Assembly (NCBI GenBank): GCA_014529385.2
Contig: CM043944.1
Span: 59,506,268 to 59,570,267, forward strand
From: Adiantum capillus-veneris
Taxonomy: Eukaryota; Streptophyta; Polypodiopsida; Polypodiales; Pteridaceae
Reading direction: 5' to 3'
DNA length: 64,000 nucleotides
Shown: positions 54,236 to 63,216 of the stretch, one piece after another
Layout of the letters: the number at the start of each line of letters is the position of its first letter
Position numbering within the stretch: the stretch's first letter is position 1
Notes under the pieces: model-generated
Told to the model about the DNA's origin: nothing
What the model saw: the letters and a program-made list of their open reading frames with translations, nothing else
Database searches by the model: none
Position numbers and translations under genes: made by a program

Positions 54236-54545
54236 AATTGGTGCCCCCACAGAGGACTGAATTTGTGCTTATTGTTGTTTTATTGCATGAATGCTTGAAT
54301 TTAGCATAATCAAGAAGATTATATGAATCATGAAAACTTGTATGACTGAGTTTAATTTCAATGCAACAGAAATTGATCTAGAATATGGTTTGGATTAGCA
54401 TACCATAAGAAACAAAAAAAAAAACATTTTCACATAAGAATCTAGAATTCATGAGACCTTTCAAAACTTTGTGTAGTTAGTTGATGTCATGAGAGAAAAT
54501 GATTGTTTGGAAGTGATCTTTGTGTGGTTCTAGCATTGAGAGACT

Positions 54546-55025
54546 ATGAAACGCTATACCTTTGATGATATCCCAATCTTCTTCGGAAATCTAGAAGAAG
54601 ATGTTGATGATTTTCTTGCTGATTTTAGAATGGTTTGTCGTATCCTTGGTAAAAGGGATGACATTGAAAAAGGGGATTTTCTATTGCTATGCCTTAGAGG
54701 CAATGCTGAGCAATGGTTTTGGAGTATGTCTTCTCAGATTGAAGATGGGTATACCCAAATTTCCAAAGCTTTGAAGACCAGATTCTCTAAATTTCCAACA
54801 ACGGAGAAAACATGGGCTTCATTAGGGAGACTTCAACAACATGGTGAAGACTACTACGCTTATGAGGATATTTTTTCTAGTCAATGGGGAGGATATGGGT
54901 TTAGTTCTACATTTCGAGATTATGTAAAAATAGAGCAATTTATTTCGGGTTTGTCTCCTTTCCTAAAGACTAAGGTTACTTGTAGTGGACCCTCTACCTT
55001 TGAAGAAGCATTCACTAGTTCCTGA
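54546..55025 (+). CDS. gag: Gag-like protein of element D, second copy (159 aa)
   Basis: Nearly identical to 49392-49871: Lys for Thr at residue 2 and Tyr for Ser at about residue 109. It has the same terminating TGA. Downstream homology to the first unit ends about 18 nt after the stop (TTTCACA), where sequence jumps into the interior of the LTR. The extension ORF is absent from this unit. Confidence 0.85.
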   Translation: MKRYTFDDIPIFFGNLEEDVDDFLADFRMVCRILGKRDDIEKGDFLLLCLRGNAEQWFWSMSSQIEDGYTQISKALKTRFSKFPTTEKTWASLGRLQQHGEDYYAYEDIFSSQWGGYGFSSTFRDYVKIEQFISGLSPFLKTKVTCSGPSTFEEAFTSS

Positions 55026-55043
55026 AGGAAGTTTCACATAAAA

Positions 55044-55932
55044 CCTTCAAATAAACTTGATTAGGCCTAATCCAAATCGGGGCTTCTAAAACCTATAAAT
55101 AGAGCCCTTCTCTCCCTTGTAAATCAACACATGATCACACTACACCACACCATTCTCAACACATAACACACCACTCTTCAAGCCTAGTTGTGTAGAGTGT
55201 GTGCATCGTGAGTGCTCTATTCCATCATTACACATAGGTGCATGGAGAAGCTTGAAGTTAGTTATGCCATCTAGAGGAGTGGAGTGTATGCCATACTCTT
55301 CACCACACTTGTAGCCTACTCTTGTGCATAAATAAGATTTATAGTTTTTGGGTGCAATTGTATGCTGCAACTGCGACTCTTCTCTCCAAATTGACTTGAT
55401 AAGTTGGCTCATAAGGTGGTTGAAGGTATATTGTCCTTGAAGTTTGTTGTGGCATTTCATGCTTGGTGGTTTGAGGGCTTGTTGAATTGTTTTTCTAAAA
55501 GGTGAATTGTAAGAGGGTGCTCGGTGAGAGGGCTCCCGTGACCCTAAGACAATTTGTGTATTGGCAACAAGGTCAAGTTTTGTGTTGTCTCTCTATTTCT
55601 CATCAAGCTTGGTGTGTATCTAGTCTTTAAGGCTAGGACTAAGTTGCTCAAGTTGATTTGTGCTCTTTACCTCTCTCTGGCGTGGTGAATGTTTGTGTTT
55701 GGTGTGTGTGGCTATCTTGCATTCCCCTCTCTTTGTGCGTTTGAGTACAAGGAGATATCACATGCGTTCTAGTTCGCATCTACAACTAGGTGGTGCCCCT
55801 TTTCTTGTTTGGTTTCTGGGTGTGGGCTGTTGTGTCTCTGATTGTGCTTGCCCCAGCCCCAATTGAGCAGCACGGGAGCCTCGAAGGGTGTTTAGAGGCC
55901 GCTCTTCTTGTTGCCCGCCCCAGACCGCCTCA
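55044..55932 (+). repeat. LTR 3 of element D, 5'-truncated (889 bp)
   Basis: Matches the last third of LTR 2 from 53348 onward, including TATA at 55094-55101. Its right end ...CCGCCTCA abuts CACTA subterminal sequence. Confidence 0.92.
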
Positions 55933-56074
55933 ACATATAGCAATCATTATAGCAAAATAGGGACGTTCCCGTATCGATGCTGTTAGCGACGGTCTTAGCG
56001 ACACCGAGGGTTATAAAAACCCAATGTATTTATGTCGCTAACAACGTCACAAGAGCACACAACCTCTTGTAGTG
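55933..56074. repeat. CACTA 3' subterminal and terminal inverted repeat
   Basis: TTAGCGACGG, TTAGCGACACC and GTCGCTAACAACG motifs, then AACCTCTTGTAGTG, the inverted match of the 5' end at 37475. Confidence 0.88.
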
Positions 56075-56244
56075 GTGGAGTTCTTTTCAAAGGTAGTCTT
56101 GAAAGTACCATGATAGTAAAGAGGTTCTCTAGGTACTTTGGAGGTAGAAAAAAATCATTGAATACCTCACAGATCTTTTAATTTGATAGGTTTTACTTTG
56201 AAAAACGTATGAGCCTCTGATGGGTTTTATTTTTTCTTGCACAG
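56075..56244. repeat. Tandem repeat array in X intron, right part, ending in splice acceptor
   Basis: GAGTTCTTTTCAAAGGTAGTC and GAAAGTACCATGATAGTAAAGAGG match the array at 36782-37474. TTTTTTCTTGCACAG at 56230-56244 is a good polypyrimidine/AG acceptor. Confidence 0.7.
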
Positions 56245-58266
56245 GGAGAGCTTTACAAGAGGTTCCAAATACAATACCCACACATCAAGATCTCACTCAG
56301 ATGTTTTGAGGGATTGAAACCTTGGTTTGTTCATAAGTTGAAGGACCGTTACACGTGCTGCTGTATTGCTCATATTTAGATAACATATCTCAAGGAAGCA
56401 TTCAACCACATGAGACACAATAAGACAGGCATGCACGATGATGGGTGTGGCTGCATGTGTGCTATATGCTTGCCAAAAGAGGCTCCAAGTAAGTGTGAAG
56501 TTGCTACGTACACATACACTAGCGTAAGCACATTGATTGAAAGTGTGTTATGTGCAAAACCAATGGACTCCATATTCCACAAGTAGCCTTGTTTGAAGGG
56601 AGAATGTCCTCAATGCGGGTCAAAGAGATTAATGCTTTGTCCAAATGAAACACTTGAAAGTGCAGTCCAAATTTCTGTTAAGGTGTTTGAAGACGTTGCC
56701 TCGACCCATTCTCAAGGCAAGAAGTGCAAGGATCTTCTGGTGAAGGAAATGGGATGCAAGGATTTACATCTTTTCTTAAAAAGCATCCATTGACCACTTA
56801 CATCCGACACAATTTTATTGCCCGGTGGCAATCTCAACAGTTCAAAGATTGCATTCATAGGTTTCCTAGAGATGTAGTGGTCTCTGTTATTGACTTTGTG
56901 GAAAATTACTCATTTAAGGAGCAAAATGAAATCCAGTCCATGCATTGGTGCTCTTCACAAGTCACCATCTTGGTGCACATTACATACATTTGAGATGAGA
57001 AAGACCAGGTGTTAAAATATACACATTTTTACATTTCTGATAACAAAGATCATGACCCGCTCTTTGTGCAACATTGCTTGCAATTGCATAGTGTTTGCAA
57101 CTGCATAGTGTTTGGCTTCAAAATCAGGGATTCAACTTCTTGAGTGGCACTGGGTGTGGTCAAATGGATGTGCTGCTCAATTCAAGTCATCTAAACCGTT
57201 CTTCTTCGTGTCAAGGTACGCCAAGTTTTATTCCACCTCTGATGAAAAGTCTCCGCAAAAAATTGTTTCTACCCAGTATTGAAGGTGGGTCATTGTTTTA
57301 GGTCCTATGGTTTGACTGGCATTGAAATGTTGTGGAGTTTCTTTGCCTCGGGCCATGGCAAAGGGGAGCATGATGGGGCAGGGGCAGTTGTTAAGAGGGA
57401 TTTAACACATGACCAATTAAAGCCTGATGCACAGTACATGAAGTGTGCCAAGGATGTTGTTGTCTTCTTGAAGCATACATTTAATTATAAAAGTGGTCAC
57501 ACATTGGTGAATCGTATTTTTTGGGAGGTCCAAGCAACTGAGGTGCCAAGGGAGAAGAAGTGGAATTACAAGCAAGTTGAAGGCTCACAATCAACACACT
57601 GTGTCAATGGATACTCCAAGAGTGACAAGAGTGGACTTTGTTGCAAACTTCTCTCTTGTTTTTGTGAATTTTGTATATCCTAGCATTGGAGGTGATGCTT
57701 GAACAACACACATGCTGAGAATTGGGAGTATCTAACCCTTGAGGCATTGGATGAAAGTGAAGATTTCAGCAATGACGAAGGATCAAATCTGTCAATGCAT
57801 GGTGGGCACCATGACACAATTAGTGAAGCTCGATGCATCGGTGATACCTTTGCTACCAATGCCAATCAAGACGAAGCTAACTTCTACCTTTTTGAGGTGC
57901 TCAGAGAGAAATACAAAACAACAAGAGCCTTGAGTGATTCCTGGGGAAACATACTTTCTATAGGGAGCTATTTGGTTGAGGGGTACTATTACAAGCTAGT
58001 GGAAGGTGCCAATCATATCTATTACATGCCTGCTAGTAAACCAAAAGTTCTTCTGGCATCACACTTGGTTATATCAATTAAGATACCCCTGGAACCCTTA
58101 GAAGGAGAGCCACATAAGCTATTTGGTTGAGGGGTACTATTACGAGCTAGTGGAAGGTGACAAGCATATCTATTACATGCTGCTAGTAAACCAAAAGTGT
58201 TTCTGGCATCACACTTGGTTATATCAATCAAGATACCCTTAGAACCCTTAGAAGGAGAGACACATA
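56245..58266 (+). pseudogene. Gene X, main part: transposase-like protein with DFVENY, WSNG and SGHGKG motifs
   Basis: The frame starts after the acceptor: YPHIKISLRCFEGLKPWF, then GECPQCGSKRLMLCP (Cys-rich, about 56600). After a shift come VVSVIDFVENYSFKEQNE (about 56870) and EIQSMHW, HFYISDNKDHDPLFVQH (about 57030), HWVWSNGCAAQFKSSK (about 57147) and SFFASGHGKGEHDGAG (about 57340). THCVNGYSKSDKSGLCC (about 57590) and IGDTF...SYLVEGYYYKL (about 57840-57995) follow. From memory, this order (DF-ENY, WSDG, GHGKG..DG..K) recurs in an eukaryotic family of large DDE-like transposase relatives. The second expected Asp is Asn here. Stops near 56377, 56584, 56991 and 57680-57690 and four shifts make it a pseudogene. 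A 151-bp tail segment is tandemly doubled (57966-58116, 58117-58266). Confidence 0.65.
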
Positions 58267-58329
58267 ATTTCAAACTCGCTGCAGAGGTATACAAAAATGT
58301 GTACAACGGTATGCCAATAGTGATATAGG

Positions 58330-59160
58330 TTGCTGCCCAAGTAACTTATAGAAGTACTACTAATAAGCTTTAAAGTACCATGCAGCTATTCCACAGGTGG
58401 TTTTTGTCAGATCCTATCATAGAACTCAAAACCTCTTGCAAGCCAGTCCAAACAAGCACTTGTAAACGTTTTTTTCTACTTGAGTAACAAAAATAGCATT
58501 TCAATTCTGGAACACAAAGTACCAGTCTGCCAACCTAAAGTACCTTACAGGTAATTCACAAGCACTTTTGTTAAAATATGTAGGAAACAAGCACTTCTAA
58601 AAGTTTGTCTACCAGCCCCAAAGTACCTTTAAGATGACTAGTTCTCATGTGGTTTCTGTATGTTAAGATATGTAGGTAGCAAGCACTTGTAAAAAAATTT
58701 GTATGACATCCCAAAGTACCTCATAGGTACTCTATAGGTATGTTAGCACAAAGTACCTTAAAGAAATTCTACGGGTGGTTTCCGTAGGAAACTATCTTTG
58801 AAATTATGAAGGAAAGAGGCACACCTAAAAGTTTTTTGTATGCCAGCTCAAAGTAAGTTATAGGTAGTCCTCAAGTGGTTTATGTAGAAAACTATATGTT
58901 TAAAATATGTAGGAAACAAGCACTTGAAAAGTTTTGGTTTGCCAGCCCAAAGTACCTTACAGGTAGTTCACAAGTGGAAATTGTCTTAAACTTTGTAGGA
59001 AACAAGGACTTGTAAAAGTTTTTGTATGCCAGCCCAAAGTACCTTATAGGTAGTCCTCAGGTGGTTTCTATACATAACAATCTGTTAGATTTTTGTATGC
59101 CAACCCAAAGTACCTTACAGGTAGTCCATAGGTGGTTTTTGTAGGAAATTGTCTTAAACT
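58330..59160. repeat. Second tandem-repeat field (unit about 85-110 bp)
   Basis: Some eight degenerate copies recognised by GCCAGCCCAAAGTACCTTA, CAGGTAGTCC and GTGGTTTTTGTAGGAAA. It shares only short words (AAAGTACC, GGTAGTC) with the intron array, so a common origin is uncertain. It lies just beyond the end of X. Confidence 0.75.
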
Positions 59161-59433
59161 AAGAAACAATAAGAGAATAAAAAAAATAACACTTCAATGC
59201 TAGGACACTTCAACAGTCTTAAACTACTTGAATCAAAAACGTAACACTTCAATGTTGGGACACAAAGACAATGCATCCAACCAAGAGATCAATTTGACAT
59301 CAAGTCATTACATGAGTTACAATGGCAATCAAAATGAAGCCAAAAAATTGGTTTCCACATGGAAAGTAGCATATAAATATACAAGGTTCTGCCTCGAGTT
59401 TAGTTTAGTTACAAAAGGTACATAAGCAATCTG
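59161..59433. other. Spacer, nothing recognised
   Basis: AT-rich sequence with one short open frame (59228-59425) lacking any recognisable feature. Confidence 0.5.
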
Positions 59434-60272
59434 TCATCCTAACAAAATCCAAGGGACGTCATCGGCGCTTACACTCTGTGGGCATGAGCTACGGCCCACA
59501 TAAGTATGCATCATACGATGTCTTTTTAAACCCTTTTGCAATTGCTGTGAATACGTACTTGTCGTCATCAATAGGTTTTTATTTGTTGAATGTGTCCGCC
59601 AAGGCACGGGGATCTGTAGCATGCTGCCACCCTTCCAGCTAGGCCTTTAGATCTTTTGACAAGTATTGGCCGGAGCGGTGCTCACTATGTTGTAAGTACC
59701 ACAGGGATTATAATGACATTTATAGGAACTGTTGTCAACTAAAAGGACATTGCAAGTATCATACTGCTACAACTTCACAAAAAAAAATTGCAATGCCTTG
59801 AAAAATGTTGGTCTTCCACCACCAAAACAGTAACTGCCCACATCACATAATTGATGTCTAGCCCATCCACTAATATAGCTATGAACCTGGGAAAATATCT
59901 TCAAATTCTTGAGTCCACTCTGCTGAGCATTGCACTACTCCATATGTTGACATTTTCCCATGTCACAGCCCATGCAATAAAATCATGTGTATCTTTCGGA
60001 ACAAACAAGTACCTACCATCCGCCTCCTCATGCTTGACAAATGATGTAGCCTCAATATCGAGGAGAGACGAAGGGTCATACTTATCAGGTGTACATGTAA
60101 GACAAAGTACACCATTAAGATCTAATATGAGGGCTGGTCGGGTTGGATCATCATATGGCAAGGAAGAGATAGCTGGGGGAATGTACCTTGGAGGATCTCT
60201 GATGATGATGATTTTCTCTACGGGCAGCTTGAGGGTCCCCTTTTCCTTTGGACGCTCTATAAAAGACAGCAT
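59434..60272 (-). pseudogene. NIF/FCP1-like HAD phosphatase gene remnant
   Basis: - strand. 60272-59901 is open: RPALILDLNGVLCLT holds HAD motif I (D-L-N-G form), followed by FVPKDTHDFIAWA and VNIWSSAM (motif II region with WSS). Beyond a frame change, near 59755-59690, CNVLLVDNSSYKCHYNP matches the motif III segment (usual LLxDDSPYK, the second Asp being Asn), and near 59640 LKA-LEGWQHATDPRALADTF resembles the C-terminal W/YLEGL region. A stop near 59770, TAA in the WLEG stretch and indels make it a pseudogene. The family dephosphorylates phospho-Ser proteins such as the RNA polymerase II tail; the substrate here is unknown. A 5' region with a doubled 30-bp AACATAAAAGC unit (60285-60370) has no clear function. 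Confidence 0.65.
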
Positions 60273-60531
60273 TCAACATTGAAAAATAAACACGAGGCAA
60301 TATTTGACATAAAAGCAACAAAAACATAGACACTGCGCTTATGAAACATAAAAGCGACAAAAACATAGAGGCCGACAAAAAAAGTTTCTTTTGCATTCAA
60401 AATCAAGGATCATAGATTCTTGTATTACAATTCAAGAGTCACAATTTCTTGCAAACTTGAGGCTTGGGGGGAGTGGGAAACATTAGAAGGATTGCAGAGG
60501 GGAGTACTCTTTCTGGGAGTCTTCTTCACGG

Positions 60532-61675
60532 TGTGAGCGGGATGAAAACACACAGGACGCCTCTATAATGATCCGACACACACTCTTGGGAAGATACACA
60601 CATACACTATGGGGCACCACTTGGCTTACACAACCACCTAGCCGAGACAGGAAACACACCTATGGAGTGAGAGGAGAGAGACTATCCACTTGCCCACTCC
60701 ACACAGAGACACACACATACACACACACACCCAAAAATTCAGCTCAAAAGAGGAGAATTTCTGATGTTTAGATACAAATGAGCTTGGGCCAACACCAATG
60801 GGGCAAACAGCTCACACAATATGGGTAAAAGATACCAGATACAATCACAAATTGGAGCGGAAGCTTCGCTCATAGGAGAAACTTACACAGCAAAAACAAC
60901 AGAAAAAGAGTGAGAAATTTGGCAAAATGGACAGCGCCATCGGGTCCGGAACGGCCCAAAACCCCAGTCTACAATGTCAAAGTGCTCAAATCCGACCTCA
61001 GATGAGCAGTTTACGGCCAAAACATGCTCCAAAATGAGCAAAAACACACCTACGGATGTTCCTCCTCTCTTCTCCATGTTTTTTATGGTCTTCTCTCAGT
61101 TTTTTCAGTTCCCACACTTAGCTTTATTACTTGGGCACCCTTGGCCCTTTAGATGACCTCAAATGGACCCCGAACAGGCCAAAAACTGACCTCGCAGTGC
61201 ATAGTTATCACCTTTTTGCATCATCCGCACACCTGGCACTCAACTTTTTTCCATAATGCATCCCGCCACCACGTGAAGTGGCCCCAAAAAGATGGTCCTC
61301 ATGATGACCTTTCTGCATAATTATCATAAGAAAACACCCACGTTGTGTCCGTCCTCATCCACGTGCAAGTATTGACCCCATTCGGCCTCCTGACGCCACT
61401 AGATGCCATCTGACGCACCTGCTTACCTCATGTCGTCGGCCCGCGGATAGCTTCCTCGAGAAGTTTTACGCGCTATCAACTCCTCATTATTGTAGAAGAA
61501 ACACATTGGTACTGGTAATAGTGAAAATCGATGCACTATGTACACCCTGCCCTACCTGTACACATGTGGGCCCCACGTAACCACCTGCCTCTGGAAAATG
61601 GGCAATCCTTTATTCGATGCACCATGCATGTGTATGTACATATGCGCAATCCCTTGCTCCAAAAAACTCCTGACA
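60532..61675 (-). repeat. 3' LTR of B' (1144 bp)
   Basis: Matches 9637-10798 over its whole length, roughly 90% or more by eye, with small indels. It shares the TGTGAGCGGG left edge and TGTCA start on the - strand. Confidence 0.9.
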
Positions 61676-61695
61676 TAATTTGCCCACCCCCTAGC
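61676..61695 (-). other. Polypurine tract of B'
   Basis: On the - strand AGGGGGTGGGCAAATTA before the LTR start; equivalent to 10799-10818. Confidence 0.65.
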
Positions 61696-61725
61696 TTGCT
61701 AGAGCATTCATGCTCGGCAACAGCA

Positions 61726-62487
61726 CTAGTAGATGCTCATTCCACTTGGATCAAAAGGCCAAAGGCATATTGCCTGATTCACAAGAAGAATCATAACACC
61801 ACACCTACATTTGTCAACAATCAACCAAAATGCACCATAGGCATATCCAACTAACACATCCGCCCTGTCTGGAGTTCCAAAAGCATAAATATTGCATGCC
61901 ACATTCAACCCAACGTATAGAGACAACTCAAGTGACTCATCACTTGGTATCTTGGCTTCACCAACCATAGCAACAACCTGCAAATCATGCACCCAAGTAG
62001 CTAAAAGCATTGTGTGAAGGTAAAGTTGTTGATATCCAAAGCACAAAAGTATCCCCGCAGCACACATATCCCTAGCATAGGCATCCACATAGCTGAGATT
62101 GGACTCATATATGCCAAACCCCTTCTCATCATCATAAGCATACTCATCATCACACATAACTTTATCCACATCATAATCATGGCTAGCACCACTATCCATA
62201 GCTTCTAGCATGGGTTCATCAGTCTCCAAGAATACAGATCCCTGCTCTAAACCACAATCATGCTCACAAATCGGTTCAATCACTGCACATACATCAAAAT
62301 ATGGCTTCAAAACAGGCTCCATATCCAACAAATCCACAAAATGGCTCTCAACCTTGCCCTCTTCCCTAATTTCCAAGGAACTAGTATCCAAAGATACGTG
62401 CTCATCATCAATAACTTCAACCTCACACTCACACCCAGAATCACAAGGTACACAAGTAGCCAATGCATCCTCTTCAAGACTTTTCAA
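61726..62487 (-). CDS. Acidic extension ORF of B', in frame with gag
   Basis: 253 open codons directly following the gag stop in the same frame. The first 140 residues are strongly acidic and Cys-rich (CDSGCECEVEVIDDEHVSLD, VDKVMCDDEYAYDDEKGFG). The last 110 are hydrophobic and aromatic (GILLCFGYQQLYLHTMLL, YGAFWLIVDKC, CLWPFD). I recognise no domain. The acidic-then-hydrophobic plan parallels the extension ORF of element D although I see no clear sequence match. It ends about 30 nt before the polypurine tract. Confidence 0.7.
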   Translation of the reverse strand: MKSLEEDALATCVPCDSGCECEVEVIDDEHVSLDTSSLEIREEGKVESHFVDLLDMEPVLKPYFDVCAVIEPICEHDCGLEQGSVFLETDEPMLEAMDSGASHDYDVDKVMCDDEYAYDDEKGFGIYESNLSYVDAYARDMCAAGILLCFGYQQLYLHTMLLATWVHDLQVVAMVGEAKIPSDESLELSLYVGLNVACNIYAFGTPDRADVLVGYAYGAFWLIVDKCRCGVMILLVNQAICLWPFDPSGMSIY

Positions 62488-63216
62488 TCATGTATCCAAA
62501 GCATTACTCACCTCTTTAGGCTCTTCCATAAGCCTGTCAACTTGTAAATCATCTTTACGCTTCACAATAGACCTTGGGAAGAAACGAGAAACATCATAGG
62601 ATAGGCTACTTTTCACCTGCTTAGGCTTAACTTCATCTTCCATGTCAAATCCACCTTGCACGTGCATACCTGTACTGATACCATGTTCCTCAAGACGCTT
62701 AAACTTCCATTCCTTGTGCTTTGCAATGCATACCGCATCTTCAAAAGACTCGGGCCTCTTCAACTCAACTTCGAACCGCAACCAAGGTGACAAACCATCA
62801 ACAAAAAAACTTTTCTTCAATGAATAAGGGGGGGTCTCATCCTTAAGAGCAACACACCAACGAGTCCATAAATATGTAAAACCTTGTACATAGGCATCAA
62901 CACCTTGACAAGAACCTTGCTTAAGAGCATTGAGCTCATTCCATACTGCATTTGCATCTTCCACAACCCGGAAACGCTCTAAAAAAGCTTCTATAAACTT
63001 GTCAAGACTCAAACCATAAGAAGAAGCCACTGCTTCTTTAGCTTCCAAATCCATGAACCAAACACGGGCCTCATCTTTCAAAAGCAATCCAAATAGCCTC
63101 AAAATCTTGTCCTCATCACACATATTGTTGCTTATGCATGCCACCTCGACTTGCTCCAGAAAGTCTTCCGCATCTTCACCACTTCTTCCATGAAATTCCG
63201 AATAAGAGAAAGCCAT
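62488..63216 (-). CDS. gag: Gag of B'
   Basis: The start at ATG 63214-63216 (MAFSYSEFHGRS) is chosen because element B's gag begins alike; an upstream ATG would add 19 residues. Retrotrans-gag domain: DEARVWFMDLEAKE, WNELNALKQGSCQGVDAYV, KKSFFVDGLSPWLRFEVELK, EDAVCIAKHKEWKFKRL. There is no zinc knuckle, unlike element B. The frame is intact up to TGA at about 62488-62490 and then continues open. Particle assembly would presumably need co-assembly with full-length Gag from B-type elements. Confidence 0.85.
   Translation of the reverse strand: MAFSYSEFHGRSGEDAEDFLEQVEVACISNNMCDEDKILRLFGLLLKDEARVWFMDLEAKEAVASSYGLSLDKFIEAFLERFRVVEDANAVWNELNALKQGSCQGVDAYVQGFTYLWTRWCVALKDETPPYSLKKSFFVDGLSPWLRFEVELKRPESFEDAVCIAKHKEWKFKRLEEHGISTGMHVQGGFDMEDEVKPKQVKSSLSYDVSRFFPRSIVKRKDDLQVDRLMEEPKEVSNALDT

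Larger units (their letters stand above)
46528..55932 (+). mobile_element. Non-autonomous LTR element D (TR-GAG type) in a three-LTR tandem
   Basis: Order: LTR (46528-49081), internal region (49082-51622), LTR (51623-54235), second internal region with only gag (54236-55043), partial LTR (55044-55932). Neither internal region contains protease, RT, RNase H or integrase. The two gag copies differ at about 2 of 480 nt. The tandem form is expected from recombination between element copies; the second unit lost the rest of its internal region and the first two thirds of its LTR. No clean target duplication is seen (TGCAT and ACATA). Confidence 0.9.
37475..56074 (+). mobile_element. CACTA (En/Spm) DNA transposon with nested LTR element
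   Basis: Terminal inverted repeats CACTACAAGAGG (37475-37486) and CCTCTTGTAGTG (56063-56074) have the diagnostic CACTA ends. The element is 18.6 kb, or about 9.2 kb without the nested element D. It encodes a TNP2-like transposase (about 39600-43570) and a Transposase_24-type protein (about 44637-45981). Subterminal regions carry many CGTCGCTA/TAGCGACG motifs. The flanking tandem repeat is continuous across the insertion. The expected 3-bp target duplication is not clean (ATA against GTG). Confidence 0.9.

Noticed and set aside
46523-55937. Target-site duplication for element D
   Set aside because: Flanking pentamers TGCAT and ACATA do not match; the insertion is supported instead by CACTA subterminal motifs on both sides.
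36782-59160. Idea that the two AAAGTACC-rich fields form long terminal inverted repeats of one giant transposon
   Set aside because: Only short words are shared, in both orientations, and unit lengths differ; without alignment this cannot be supported.
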